Source: an uncultured Chthonomonas sp. (GTDB lineage: Bacteria > Armatimonadota > Chthonomonadetes > Chthonomonadales > CAJBBX01). From it: a stretch of DNA of 64,000 bases. Each line of letters begins with the position of its first letter. Within the stretch, counting starts at the first letter, position 1. The position numbers were made by a program, and so were the translations under genes. Under the pieces are notes generated by a model, which did not search any database, was not told where the DNA came from, and saw only the letters and a program-made list of their open reading frames with translations. Positions 45,471 through 55,400 of the stretch are shown here, in pieces. The DNA lies in the NCBI GenBank assembly GCA_903951425.1, contig CAJBBX010000157.1, positions 1 to 64,000 of the forward strand, given 5' to 3'.

Positions 45471-46430
45471 CTACAGGCCGCCCATGAACTGGTAGATGGT
45501 GTCGTTGATGCCCGGCAGGCCCTCGTGGCCGAAGTCCGGGTAGACCACCAGCGACTTCTTCGCCGTGATCTTGTTGTATGCGGCGAACTGCGAGGAGGGC
45601 GGGCAGACGGTGTCCATGAGCCCGATGCCCAGCAGCACTTCGGCCCGGATACGCGGCGCCAGGTGCTGATTGTCAATGTAGCCCAGCCGCGTGAAGATGG
45701 CCGCCTCGCGCTCGTGCCTCGGGTCGAACCGGCGGAAGTAGTCCTTCAGCTCTTGGTAGGCCGCCACGGCCAGGTCGATCTCCCAGACCCTCTGGTAGTC
45801 GCAGAGGAAGGGGAAGACCGGCGCGGCGAGCTTGATCCGCGGCTCCAGCGCGGCGCAGGCCAGCGTGAGGCCGCCGCCCTGCGAGCCGCCCGTGACGCCC
45901 ACGCGCGCGCCGTCGACCTCCGGCATTTCCATGACAAGGCCGGTGAGTTGGGCGCAATCGAGGAATATCTGCCGGAAGAGCAGGTCGTCGGGCTTGCCGT
46001 CGAGGCCGCGGATAATGTGCCCGTTCAGGGTGTTGCCCGGTACGCCGCCCACATCCTCGGAGAGGCCGCCCTGCCCCCGGCAGTCCAGCGCTGCCACGGT
46101 GTAGCCGCGCGCCACGTAGGCCAGCTTGTCGGACCAGTCGCCGCTGTCGCCCGAGTAGCCGTGGAACATGACCACGGCCGGGTGCGGTTCCGTGCCGCCC
46201 GTGGGGTGGAGGAGCTTGGCGTGGATGCGGGCCCCGCGCACACCAGTGAAGGTCATGTCGAAGCAGTCGGCGCAAGGGGCCGAGAAGGCGCTGGGCGTGA
46301 GCGTGACGCAAGGGTCCGTTGCGCGCATTTCGGCCAGCGCGGCGTCCCAGTAGGTGTCAAAGTCTTCGGGCCGCGGATTGACGCCGCCGTACCGGTGGAG
46401 GTCGGCAAGCGGCATATCGAACAGGGGCAT
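45471..46430 (-). CDS. Acetyl xylan esterase / cephalosporin-C deacetylase-like hydrolase
   Basis: A 319-residue alpha/beta hydrolase of the AXE1 (carbohydrate esterase 7-like) family. It starts MPLFDMPLADLHRYGGVNPR, typical of the group, with VVMFHGYSGDSGDWSDKLAY (oxyanion region). The nucleophile serine lies in VTGGSQGGGLTLA, the aspartate in GIGLMDTVCPPS, and the histidine in YPDFGHEGLPG. It should remove acetyl groups from xylo-oligosaccharides or similar sugars. There is no signal peptide, so it acts in the cytoplasm on imported material. ATG 46430 has GGAG seven bases upstream. Confidence 0.92.
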   Translation of the reverse strand: MPLFDMPLADLHRYGGVNPRPEDFDTYWDAALAEMRATDPCVTLTPSAFSAPCADCFDMTFTGVRGARIHAKLLHPTGGTEPHPAVVMFHGYSGDSGDWSDKLAYVARGYTVAALDCRGQGGLSEDVGGVPGNTLNGHIIRGLDGKPDDLLFRQIFLDCAQLTGLVMEMPEVDGARVGVTGGSQGGGLTLACAALEPRIKLAAPVFPFLCDYQRVWEIDLAVAAYQELKDYFRRFDPRHEREAAIFTRLGYIDNQHLAPRIRAEVLLGIGLMDTVCPPSSQFAAYNKITAKKSLVVYPDFGHEGLPGINDTIYQFMGGL

Positions 46431-46453
46431 TGGGCGCTCCAGGAGGCAAGATG

Positions 46454-46473
46454 CCCGCCGGCGCTGCGGCGGG
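46454..46473 (-). terminator. Small hairpin after the 66-residue gene
   Basis: A 7-bp perfect stem CCCGCCG/CGGCGGG with a 6-base loop, between the 66-codon gene and the esterase gene; weak U-tract. Confidence 0.4.
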
Positions 46474-46532
46474 TACCTCACTATTCCACACGGCGCCCCT
46501 CGCCTCCTGCCGAAATCGGCCGTTGGGGGCGG

Positions 46533-46733
46533 CTACGCTATCTCTTGCAGGATGCCGTCAGGGCCTACGAGCCACTTGCCGGTAGTGTAGACCTCACGGG
46601 CGCTACGCAGGATGCCGGCGTAGCGCTCGCACTGCTCGCAGAGCTTTGCCGCGTCGCCCTGGTGGTCGCAGACGCCGCCCTGCCCGCAGGGCCGCGTACT
46701 CCTCAGTTCTTCCAGCCAGATGATGTCGTCCAT
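46533..46733 (-). CDS. Small four-cysteine hypothetical protein
   Basis: A 66-residue protein beginning MDDIIWLEELRSTRPCGQGG. Cysteines at 16, 22, 32 and 35 (CX5CX9CX2C) could bind zinc. The C-terminal half (SAREVYTTGKWLVGPDGILQ) looks like a small beta-hairpin. GGAGGAGGTGA lies just before the ATG, a near-ideal ribosome site, which is the main reason to call this short reading a gene. No family was recognised. It precedes the acetyl esterase gene on the same strand. Confidence 0.7.
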   Translation of the reverse strand: MDDIIWLEELRSTRPCGQGGVCDHQGDAAKLCEQCERYAGILRSAREVYTTGKWLVGPDGILQEIA

Positions 46734-46901
46734 GGTTCACCTCCTCCGGCCCGCAGGCCGGCCGACGTCGTCGTCGAAATATGTAGTCAGGCTAACATAC
46801 TCCCCGGCGGCGCTGGGCGTTCCTCGAGGCCCTGCTGAACACTAAAGCTAATGGAGCGTCTATGGGCCTGTAGCCGTATGGCAACTGCCAGGGAGGAACC
46901 C

Positions 46902-47513
46902 ATGAAGAACGTCACACGATGCATCGCTGCGCTTGCCCTCGCGTTGGTCCCCGCGGTCGGCGTGGCGCAGGCGCCGAAGGCCGAACGGAAGGCAGACGTG
47001 CCGCCGGTGCGCGGGAAGGTCCAGCAGAAGCTGCAGCAAACGCCGGTTCGCGGACGCTTGCTGGCCGGGTTCGCGGCTCTGAAACTGACCCCGGAGCAGA
47101 AGGAGCGCCTGCAGGATATCAGGGCCAAGGCCAGGGAGAAGGTCGAGGCCATTCGCGGCGAGAAGGAGTTGACACCGCCGCAGCAACGTACACGCGCGTC
47201 TGTGGCCAGGGCCGACGCTCTCGCAGAGGCCCAGAAGGTGCTGACGCCGGAGCAGCAGAAGAAGGTGCGCGCCGCCATCGAACGACGGCGCGGCGCCTCG
47301 GCGCAGGCACGCCCGGGGCTTAAGGGACGGCCCGGCGGGCCGGTCGGCGCCCGTCGCTGGATGCATGCACCGCCGGCAGGTCGTCCGTGGATGCAGGCGC
47401 CTCAGGCAGGCCGCCCGTGGATGCAGGGCCGGCCAGGCATGCAGGGACCGCCTCCCCAAGGCCAACGACCTTGGTTCCGCGGACGGATGCAACAGGGCGG
47501 CGGCTGGTTCTGA
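46902..47513 (+). CDS. Spy/LTxxQ-like periplasmic protein with C-terminal RPWMQ repeats
   Basis: A 203-residue exported protein. The signal peptide is MKNVTRCIAALALALVPAVG followed by VAQA. A helical core has two LTPEQ-type turns (LKLTPEQKERLQDIRAKARE and VLTPEQQKKVRAAIERRR), the hallmark of Spy/CpxP-like envelope-stress and metal-sensing proteins. The last 70 residues are low-complexity with repeated AGRPWMQ units (about residues 151-175) and a glycine/glutamine-rich end. Likely a periplasmic chaperone or metal-binding protein. ATG 46902 follows GGGAGG. A strong terminator lies just after it. Confidence 0.75.
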   Translation: MKNVTRCIAALALALVPAVGVAQAPKAERKADVPPVRGKVQQKLQQTPVRGRLLAGFAALKLTPEQKERLQDIRAKAREKVEAIRGEKELTPPQQRTRASVARADALAEAQKVLTPEQQKKVRAAIERRRGASAQARPGLKGRPGGPVGARRWMHAPPAGRPWMQAPQAGRPWMQGRPGMQGPPPQGQRPWFRGRMQQGGGWF

Positions 47514-47525
47514 TCGGCCGTGATC

Positions 47526-47560
47526 GGGCCGGAGGCGCCGCGTAGTTTGGCCTCCGGCCC
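47526..47560 (+). terminator. Intrinsic terminator with U-tract
   Basis: An 11-bp stem GGGCCGGAGGC/GCCTCCGGCCC with a 13-base loop, followed by TGCTTTTG. It lies 12 bases after the Spy-like stop and may serve the convergent FAD gene too. Confidence 0.75.
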
Positions 47561-47570
47561 TGCTTTTGCC

Positions 47571-49181
47571 TTACCGCTTCGGCTGTGGCTTCCAGGCCAG
47601 CACCTGGCCCGTTGCCTCCAGTTTCGCGCGCAGGGCCGCGTAGGGCACGTCCTGTACGGTACAGGCGCGCTCCAGAGCCTCGGTCGCCGCCAGCGCGGCG
47701 CTCTGGGCCATGATCATAAAGACCGGCTCCATGCGGATCGAGCCGTACGCGATGTGGCTGGCCGAGAGGCAGACCGGCACGAGCAGGTTACCGCACTCGC
47801 CGCGCCGTGGCGTGATGGACCGATACGAGACCGGGTACGGCGTGGAGACGCCCACCTGGACGTCGCCCTCGTTCCGCACGGCGCCGTCCACCACCGTGCG
47901 TCGGCAGTTGTGCGAATCCATGCCGTAGGCGCCCAGCCCCACGCTGTCCTCAGGCGCCCGCTTCAGCGTGCAGTCGGCCTCGGTGGCGACATAGTCCGAC
48001 ACCATGCGTCTCGCCTCGCGCACGTAGAGTTGGTGCGGCCACCCGCCGGTGCTCTGGAACTCATCTCTGCAGAGCCCCCAGAGCGACATCCGCGCACGGG
48101 CCTCATCGGGCACGGCCGGGTCGTTGCATAGGAACCAGAACCAGCCCATCTGGTAGCGCACATGTGCCTGGAAGATGCGTTCCCGCTCGGCGTAACCCGT
48201 CTCGGGGTAGCGGTGGTTCATGCCGATCCAGTCGGTGGAGACCGATCCGTGGTTGTTCTTGTCCACCTTGTCGCCGCGGATCGGGTCGAACTTACCGAAT
48301 AGGTACTTCCAGTCGATCTTCAGGGCTCGGGCCAGCAGCTCGTATTCGCCGCGCCGGTAGCCGCCGGGTCTGGGGAAGGGGATGCGGTTGGCGGGGTGCT
48401 GGGTGAGGCACATCCGGAAGTTGTAGGCCTGCACGCGCCTATCGCCGGTTCCCGCCGGCTCCAGCGGCGTCGGGTCGATGCCCGGCAGAAGGCCCGATGC
48501 GGGGTTGCCGGGGCGCACGTAGGGGTCCACGTCGCCGTCGAACTGGTGCTTGTCGCGTAGCTGGACGCCGTTGAGGGTCTCGCCGTAGGTGGTGTTGGCC
48601 TCGCGGCCCACGGTGTAGCTGACGCCGGCCCGGGCCATCAGGTCGCCCTCGTAGCTGCAGTCGATGTAGACGCCCGCCCGTACGGTGAGGCCCGAGGTTG
48701 TGGTCAGCGAGGCGATGCGACCTTCCTTCATCCGCACGGACCGGACGTACTGGCCGTTCCGCACCTCGACGCCCGCATCCGAGGCCAGCTTCGAGAGAAC
48801 CTCGCCGGCCACGTGCGGCTCGAAGTTCCACTCCTCCGCCACGCCGTAGCGGGCGCCGCAGGCGCGGTAGAACTCGCGTGAGATGCCGCCGATGCCCGCC
48901 TTGTTGCCGAAGTCGGTGCAGCTGAGCCCGCCCGTGGTGAGGCCGCCGATCTGCTGCGCGGGGTTCAGGACGACGACGCGCTTGCCGGAGCGCGAGGCCT
49001 GCACGGCCGCTGCGATGCCCGCCGCGTTACCGCCGTAGACGCAGATCTCCGTCGTGAGCGTCTGCACGACCCGCGGCGCGGGCGCGTAGTAGGTGGGCTT
49101 GCCGTCGGCGCTGGCGGTCATGGCGGCTCCTCCAAGGGCCAGGGCGGCCGGCATGACGCCGGCCGACCATAGCTTGCGCAT
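47571..49181 (-). CDS. Secreted FAD-dependent oxidoreductase
   Basis: A 536-residue protein of the FAD_oxidored type. It starts with an export signal (MRKLWSAGVMPAALALGGAA) and then the dinucleotide fold EICVYGGNAAGIAAAVQASR. LNPAQQIGGLTTGGLSCTDF is the FAD-binding extension typical of this group, and YIDCSYEGDLMARAGVSYTV is a second family block. The substrate is unknown; in this type of organism such proteins often sit with glycan genes and may oxidise sugars. The ATG shares its A with the TGA of the alpha-mannosidase (TGATG), so translation is coupled. Confidence 0.88.
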   Translation of the reverse strand: MRKLWSAGVMPAALALGGAAMTASADGKPTYYAPAPRVVQTLTTEICVYGGNAAGIAAAVQASRSGKRVVVLNPAQQIGGLTTGGLSCTDFGNKAGIGGISREFYRACGARYGVAEEWNFEPHVAGEVLSKLASDAGVEVRNGQYVRSVRMKEGRIASLTTTSGLTVRAGVYIDCSYEGDLMARAGVSYTVGREANTTYGETLNGVQLRDKHQFDGDVDPYVRPGNPASGLLPGIDPTPLEPAGTGDRRVQAYNFRMCLTQHPANRIPFPRPGGYRRGEYELLARALKIDWKYLFGKFDPIRGDKVDKNNHGSVSTDWIGMNHRYPETGYAERERIFQAHVRYQMGWFWFLCNDPAVPDEARARMSLWGLCRDEFQSTGGWPHQLYVREARRMVSDYVATEADCTLKRAPEDSVGLGAYGMDSHNCRRTVVDGAVRNEGDVQVGVSTPYPVSYRSITPRRGECGNLLVPVCLSASHIAYGSIRMEPVFMIMAQSAALAATEALERACTVQDVPYAALRAKLEATGQVLAWKPQPKR

Positions 49182-52180
49182 CACGGGACGATCCTCAGGG
49201 TCTCCACGGCGAAGGGACCCAAGGGCAGGCGGATGATGCCGCCCGGGGCGTCCAGCATCTCCTGGTCATCCTCCACGAGGCTGGTGCGCCGGGCGTCGGC
49301 GGGTACGGCGGCAAGTTCCACTTCGGCGGTGCAGCTCGCGCCGTCGGCCTCGTGGAGCCGGATGATAAGGCCTCGGCCGTCCTCCGCCCGCTTCACCGAG
49401 TCGACGATGACGCTGTCGGGCGTCACGCGAAGCAGTGGCGCTGCCGGGGCGCCCGCCTGACCGGCCGGCATGGGTACGGCAACGGGCGCCATGTTGAAGG
49501 CGGCCGCCACGTGGCCCACGCGGGCCTCCACGACGTCGCCCGTGTGCGGGTAGAGGCCGTAGCGGAAGCAGTGCTCGGCGCGGTCGGCCGTGGGGTCGGG
49601 ATAGCCAGGGCTCCGCAGCAGGTTCAGGTCCAGCGTGGAGCCGTCCAGCCGGTGGCCGTACTTGCAGTTGTTGAGCAGGGCCAGGCCTGCGCCACGGTCG
49701 CTCAGGTCCACCCAGCGCTGGGCGCAGACCTCGAAGCGGGCCGCGTCCCAGGTGGTGTTCGTGTGCGTGGGCCGCTTGATGGAGCCGAACTGGATCTCGC
49801 AGGTCGCCTCCGGTGTCACCACCGTGGTGGGGAACTGCGCCCGGAGCATCTTGCCGGTCTCGCGCCAGTCGACCCAGGTGTCGAACTCCAGCACGGGTGA
49901 GCCCTGCGTGAGGAACGCCTTCTGCACCATGCGCGAGGCTCCGTAGGCCAGCTCCATGCGGAGGCCCGCCGCGGGGCCGTCGGCGAAGGGCTCGCAGCTC
50001 ACCAGCTCGAAGGCGCCGGCGGGCTGGGCTTGGTAGTCGAACGGCATGTCCCACGCGTCGCCCTGGTCGTGGTAGAGCGCCAGCCTGTTGGCGACCTGGC
50101 CGGGCTGCACCATTTCGCGGTCGGTTTCCAGGTCCACGAGGCTCTCCAGGCGACCCTGGGTGTCGAACCGTGCGTGGACGAGGCCGTTATCGAGGCAGTT
50201 GTCCGCCACCGTGGGCGGGGTGGGCTGCGGCGCGGCGTCCAGATCGACGACCGTGCAGGCCAGCGCCGGCAGGTCGGCGCAGACCCAGCCGCCGTCCGCC
50301 AGGCGGCTCCAGCCGGTGCGCGGGGTTGCGCCCGCGTTCATCACCAGGGCCGGGCGGGCGGCTGCCCCTGCGTCGATCGTGGCCGTGAGCGCGGTTAGGG
50401 CCGATGCGGTGAGCGCCTGCGTCCGGGCCAGTAGGTCGGCGTAGCGCTCCAGCGACTCGGCGTAGACCCGACCGATGGACGAGCCCGGCAGGATGTCGTG
50501 GAACTGGTAGAGCAGCGTCTCCTTCCAGATCTCCTCGATCTCGGCGGCGGGATAGGCGGTGCCGGATGCCTGGGCCAGCACGCAGGCGAACTCGGCCTCC
50601 TGCAGGGACTGCTCCATGCGCCGGTTGTACTGCTTGTTCCTGGCCTGGGTGGTGTAGGTGCCCTGGTGGCGCTCCAGGTAGAGTTCGCCGGCCCAGCCGC
50701 GCAGGCGGTCGTTGTGCCTCAGTATCCGCTCGAAGAAGGCCTGCGACGGCTCCTGCACCACGGGCGAGAGGCCCGCCAGGTCCTTCTCGCGGAGCAGCCG
50801 TTCCAGATGCTCCTCGCCGGGCCCGCCGCCGCCGTCGCCGATGCCGAAGAGAACGAGGCACTCGTCCGAGACGGCCTTGTCGTGGAACTCGCGCTCGGCC
50901 TTGGCGATGGCCCGCGGCGCGGCAGACGAGTTGTAGGTATCCTCCGGCGGCATATGCGCGAGGACCTCGGAGCCGTCGATGCCCTTCCAGCGGAACGTGT
51001 GGTGCGGCATCCGGTTCACGGTGTTCCAGGAGAGCTTCTGGGTCATGAACCAGTCGCAGCCCGCCTTGCGGAGCAACTGCGGCAGCGCGCCGGAGTAGCC
51101 GAAGACGTCGGGGAGCCAGAGGCCCTTCACGTCGATGCCGAACTCCTCGCGGTAGAAGCGCTTGCCGTAGAGGATCTGCCGGGCCAGCGACTCGCCGCTC
51201 GGCACGTTGGCGTCGGCCTCCACCCACATGCAGCCCTGCACCTCCCAGCGCCCCTCTGCCACGCGCTGCTTGATCCGCTCGTAGAGGCGCGGGTGCATCC
51301 GCTTCATCCAGCCATAGAGCTGTGGCTGGCTGGCGCCGAAGACGAAGTCCGGGTACCGGTCCATCAGCTCCAGCACGGTGGCGAAGGTGCGGGCGCCTTT
51401 TCGGTAGGTCTCGCGGAGGGGCCATAGCCAGGCCAGGTCGATGTGCGCGTGGCCGATGGCCGAGACGGTGAGGGATGCATCGCCGCCCCGCTTGGCCAGC
51501 TCGGGCGCCAGGATGGCCCGTGCTTCGGCCGCGTTGGCCTCGGTGAGTTCGAGCATCACGCCGGCCGCTCGGTCCAGGGCGTCCCAGATGCGGTGGCGCC
51601 GGGCCGAACCTTCGGGTAGCTGCAGCATCAACTCGCCTAGCACCTCGCAGTCATAACTGAGGGCGCGGAGGTTCGGGTTGACGGTGACGATGCGCGCTTC
51701 GCGTACCGTGCCGTTGTCGCGTAGCTCACCGAAGAGGTCGTTGCAGCCCGCGTCTACCCAGAGGTCGATGGCCTCGCCGCCCGCGGCGCAGTCGGTAACC
51801 GGCACAACGCGCTTGCCGGGGTTGCCCAGGCTGTGGTCATAGCCGGAGCTCACGTTGGTCAGGCCCAGCCGAGGCTCGCCCTGGGCATCGACCACGAGGC
51901 CTTCCCCGCTCAGGTCGACGAGCAGCGCCACGGGCTTGCCGGCGCACTCGGCGGGCACGGCGCCGGTGAAGTGGAACCAGGCGCAGTCGAAGAGGCCGCC
52001 CCACTTGTCGCCGGGCTTCGGCGTGATCCGGGCGCCTGAGGTGCGCTCGGCGAAGGGGACCGGCTCGGCGGTCTGCCACGCCTCGATGTCGAGTTGCGCG
52101 GCGGTGATGTAGACGACATCGGCGATGCGGCGACCCAGATGCTCAAGGTCGCGGCGTCGCTGGTCGCGGATATAGGGCAT
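49181..52180 (-). CDS. Alpha-mannosidase, GH38
   Basis: A 999-residue GH38 enzyme that releases alpha-linked mannose. The zinc-binding start of the catalytic domain is ISAIGHAHIDLAWLWPLRET-like (VSAIGHAHIDLAWLWPLRET, about residues 250-270). MWVEADANVPSGESLARQIL contains the nucleophile aspartate. QLLRKAGCDWFMTQKLSWN and FRWKGIDGSEVLAHMPPEDT are further family blocks. The C-terminal half is the large beta-domain. No signal peptide, so it acts on imported glycans. ATG 52180 was preferred to 52234 because GGAG lies nine bases upstream and the extra residues are unrelated. It is transcribed with the downstream FAD oxidoreductase. Confidence 0.95.
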   Translation of the reverse strand: MPYIRDQRRRDLEHLGRRIADVVYITAAQLDIEAWQTAEPVPFAERTSGARITPKPGDKWGGLFDCAWFHFTGAVPAECAGKPVALLVDLSGEGLVVDAQGEPRLGLTNVSSGYDHSLGNPGKRVVPVTDCAAGGEAIDLWVDAGCNDLFGELRDNGTVREARIVTVNPNLRALSYDCEVLGELMLQLPEGSARRHRIWDALDRAAGVMLELTEANAAEARAILAPELAKRGGDASLTVSAIGHAHIDLAWLWPLRETYRKGARTFATVLELMDRYPDFVFGASQPQLYGWMKRMHPRLYERIKQRVAEGRWEVQGCMWVEADANVPSGESLARQILYGKRFYREEFGIDVKGLWLPDVFGYSGALPQLLRKAGCDWFMTQKLSWNTVNRMPHHTFRWKGIDGSEVLAHMPPEDTYNSSAAPRAIAKAEREFHDKAVSDECLVLFGIGDGGGGPGEEHLERLLREKDLAGLSPVVQEPSQAFFERILRHNDRLRGWAGELYLERHQGTYTTQARNKQYNRRMEQSLQEAEFACVLAQASGTAYPAAEIEEIWKETLLYQFHDILPGSSIGRVYAESLERYADLLARTQALTASALTALTATIDAGAAARPALVMNAGATPRTGWSRLADGGWVCADLPALACTVVDLDAAPQPTPPTVADNCLDNGLVHARFDTQGRLESLVDLETDREMVQPGQVANRLALYHDQGDAWDMPFDYQAQPAGAFELVSCEPFADGPAAGLRMELAYGASRMVQKAFLTQGSPVLEFDTWVDWRETGKMLRAQFPTTVVTPEATCEIQFGSIKRPTHTNTTWDAARFEVCAQRWVDLSDRGAGLALLNNCKYGHRLDGSTLDLNLLRSPGYPDPTADRAEHCFRYGLYPHTGDVVEARVGHVAAAFNMAPVAVPMPAGQAGAPAAPLLRVTPDSVIVDSVKRAEDGRGLIIRLHEADGASCTAEVELAAVPADARRTSLVEDDQEMLDAPGGIIRLPLGPFAVETLRIVP

Positions 52181-52313
52181 AGCGAGGAGCTCCCGTTGCG
52201 GCGGCGTTGCGGGTGGCGGACAGGACCGCCGCACCAGCCCCTAAGTTGGCCGCGCGGGGCCGGAACTCCTGCCGGGCTACCGTTGCCGGTGCAGGTCCGT
52301 GCGGGCCTTAGGG

Positions 52314-52357
52314 CTACACGGGACCCACACAGGCGGCCACGGACGGCTACGGACGAG
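52314..52357. repeat. Decameric CACGGA-type repeat, second site
   Basis: About four imperfect 10-base units (CCCACACAGG, CGGCCACGGA, CGGCTACGGA) resemble the array at 12191-12240, sharing GACCCACACRG. They lie in the 230-base gap between the mannosidase and ileS genes, in which nothing else was recognised. Confidence 0.5.
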
Positions 52358-52410
52358 GGCCAACGGCGACAGGCGGGGGCCTTGGCTGCTCGGGCCCCAC
52401 TCCGGCGATG

Positions 52411-55400
52411 CTACTCCCGCAGGCCGATCCGCAGGGCCAGGCTGGCCTGGCCGATCTCCGCAACTGTGTCGCCGTCGGCAGCGTCGCCGAATGCCAAGGC
52501 ATCGGCCAGCGTCTCGCCCGCCACGTAGCCCGCCCAGGCTTCCAGGGCCGCCCGCAGCTCCGGCGCTTCGGTCGCGACCGTCAGCGTGATCCGGTCTGTG
52601 ATGCTGAGGCCGCGATCCTTGCGGAGCTGCTGGATGTGCCGCACAGCATCCCGGGCCCAGCCCTCGGCCAGCAGTTCGGGCGTCAGCTCAGTATCGAGGA
52701 GGAGCTTGATGCCCGCCTCATCGGTCGCCGCCAGGCTGGCGGGGATCTCGGGCTTGATCTGCAGCAGGTCGAGGCCCACCTCGTGCTCCTCGCCCGCCAC
52801 GGTGATGCGCGCCGGTTCGCCGGCATCGCGGAGCCGCACCAGTTGCTCGTGCGAGATGCCGCGGATGGCCTCGGCGGCGGCGTTGGCGTTGGCCCGGAAG
52901 CGGGGGCCCAGGGCCCGGAACTCCGGCGCGGCCTTCAGCGTCTCGATGCCCTCCAGCGTGGGCTGGATATCGATGCGCTTAACGTTCAGTTCGCGCAGCA
53001 GTTCGCCCTCGAAACGTCGCAACGCCTGCGCCCAGGTCTCGTCGTCTGTGACCGCCACGACCCTCGCCAGCGGCTGCCGGACCCGCATCTGCCGCTCGTT
53101 GCGCAGGGCCAGTACCGCCGAGATGGCCGAGGCCGTGACGTGCATCTGCTGCGAGAGCGCCTCGTCGATCAGCGCCTCATCGGCCTCGGGATAGGACGCC
53201 AGGTGGATGCTCTGCGGCGCCGCCGGGTCCTGTGCGGAGACGATGGAGCGCCAGACGTGGTCGGTGACGAACGGGATGACCGGCGCCAGTGCGCGGCAGA
53301 AGACCGTCAGGCACTCGTAGAGCGTCTGGTACGCGGCCAGCTTGTCCTGGTCACTGCCGGCTTTTGCGCGCCAGAAGCGGCGCCGGTTGAAGCGCACGTA
53401 GGTATTGGAGAGGTCCTCCACGAAGGCCTCCGCCTGGCGCACCAAGGCCGCCACGTCGTACTCGGGCAGCCGCTCGTTGGCCGTGCGCACCATGCGGTGG
53501 AGTTCGCCCAGTATCCAGCGATCGACCTCGGGCCGGTCGGTGTAAGGAACCTGCGCCGCGGAGGAATCGAAGCCGTCGGCGCGGGCGTAGTTGCTGAAAA
53601 AGGCATAGGTGTTCCAGAGCGTGCTCAGCACCTTGCGCTGCACATGCTCACCGGGCGTGTAGCCGAAGTTAAGGTTGTTGGCCGGCGCCTGGCGGCAGTA
53701 CATCCACCGCATCGTGTCGCAGCCCATCTTCTCGGCGGCTTCCTCGAACCAGATGGCGTTGCCCGCCGATTTGTGCATCTCGGCGCCGTGCTCGTCCTTC
53801 ACCAGCGCGTGGCCGAGGAGCGTGCGGAAGGGCGGGATGCCCTCCATCATCGTGCTCATGGCCAGCAGTGCGTAGAACCAGTTGCGGAACTGGCCGGGGA
53901 AGCACTCGGTCACCAAGTCGGCGGGGATCCACTCGGCCCAGTACTCGCGGTCGGTGTTGTACTTCGCGGTGGAGTAGGGGACGATGCCTGCGTCGAGCCA
54001 CGGGTTGCCCACGTCCTTAACGCGGCGCATGGTCCCGCCGCAGGCGCACATCAGCGTCACCTCGTCGATCCATGGGCGGTGCGGGCTGTGGCCCTCGAAG
54101 GCCTCCCAGCCCTCGGCGGCGCGCTGTTGTAGCTCATCCTTGCTGCCCATCACGTCGAAGGCGCGGCACTCGGAGCAGACCCAGAACGGGAGTGCGAGGC
54201 CCCAGTAGCGCTTCTTGGAAATCATCCAGTCGCGCATGTTGTCCAGCCAGTCGAGCTCCTGGGACATGCCCCAGTCGGGGATCCACTTGATCTGCCGCAC
54301 GACGTCCTTGATGCGGTCGCGCCATTTCATGTCGATGAACCACTCCTCCACGTTGCGGAAGAGGAGGGCCGTCTTGCAGCGCCAGCAGTGCGGGTAGTTG
54401 TGCGTGTACGGGAAGACGCGGAAGAGGAGCCCCTTGCCCGTGAGCGACTCGAACACCGCGGACACCACCTCGCGTGCAGCGCGGCCGGCGAGCTGGCCGT
54501 AGCCGGCGATGTAGACGCCCGACTCGTCGATGGGCGCCAGCACGGTGAGGCCCAGTTCACGCGATAGCTCGAAGTCCTCGCGGCCGCAGCCCGGCGCGAT
54601 GTGGACGATGCCGGTGCCCTCGGCGTCAGAGACCATCTCCCACGCGATAACGCGGTGCTGCAGGCGGGTTTCGGACTGGGCGTCCAGCTCGTCGAAGGGG
54701 CCGTCATACGTCAGGCCCACCAGGTCGGCGCCCTTCAGCCGCTTGCCATCGACCACCTGCGAGGCCAGCTTCAGCGGCCCGACGCTGCCCGCCGACAGCC
54801 AGCAGAGGTCGCCGTCGCGCTTGACCGCCACATACTCCAGCTCGGGATGCACGGCGCAGGCGACGTTGGCCGGGAGGGTCCAGGGCGTGGTGGTCCAGAC
54901 CAGCAGCCGCTCGCCGGGCCGCTCGCGCAGGGGTAGCGCCACGATGACCGAGTCCTCGGTCACCTCCTTGTAGCTCTCATGCATCTCGTGCTGGGAGATG
55001 CCTGTGCCGCAGCGGGGGCACCAGGGCATGCTGTCGCGCCCGCGGTAGATGAGCCCCTCGTTGTGGCACTTCTTCAGGAAGGCCCAGATGGTGTAGTTGT
55101 TCTCATCCGACATGGTGTAGTAGCTGTCGGACCAGTCCATCCAGTAGCCCAGCCGCACGGACTGCTCACTCTGGATCGCCGCAAACCGCGACGCGCGCTG
55201 CTTGCAGCGCTCCACGAAGTTGCCGATGCCGAAGGTCTCGATGTCTCGCTTCGTCTCGAAGCCCAGTTCCTTCTCGACCTCGACCTCGACCCAGAGGCCC
55301 TGGCAATCGAAGCCGTTCTGGTAGCGGAGCCGGTGGCCCTTCATGGCGTGGAAGCGCTGGTAGCAGTCCTTGTAGGTTCGGCCCCAGGCGTGGTGGACGC

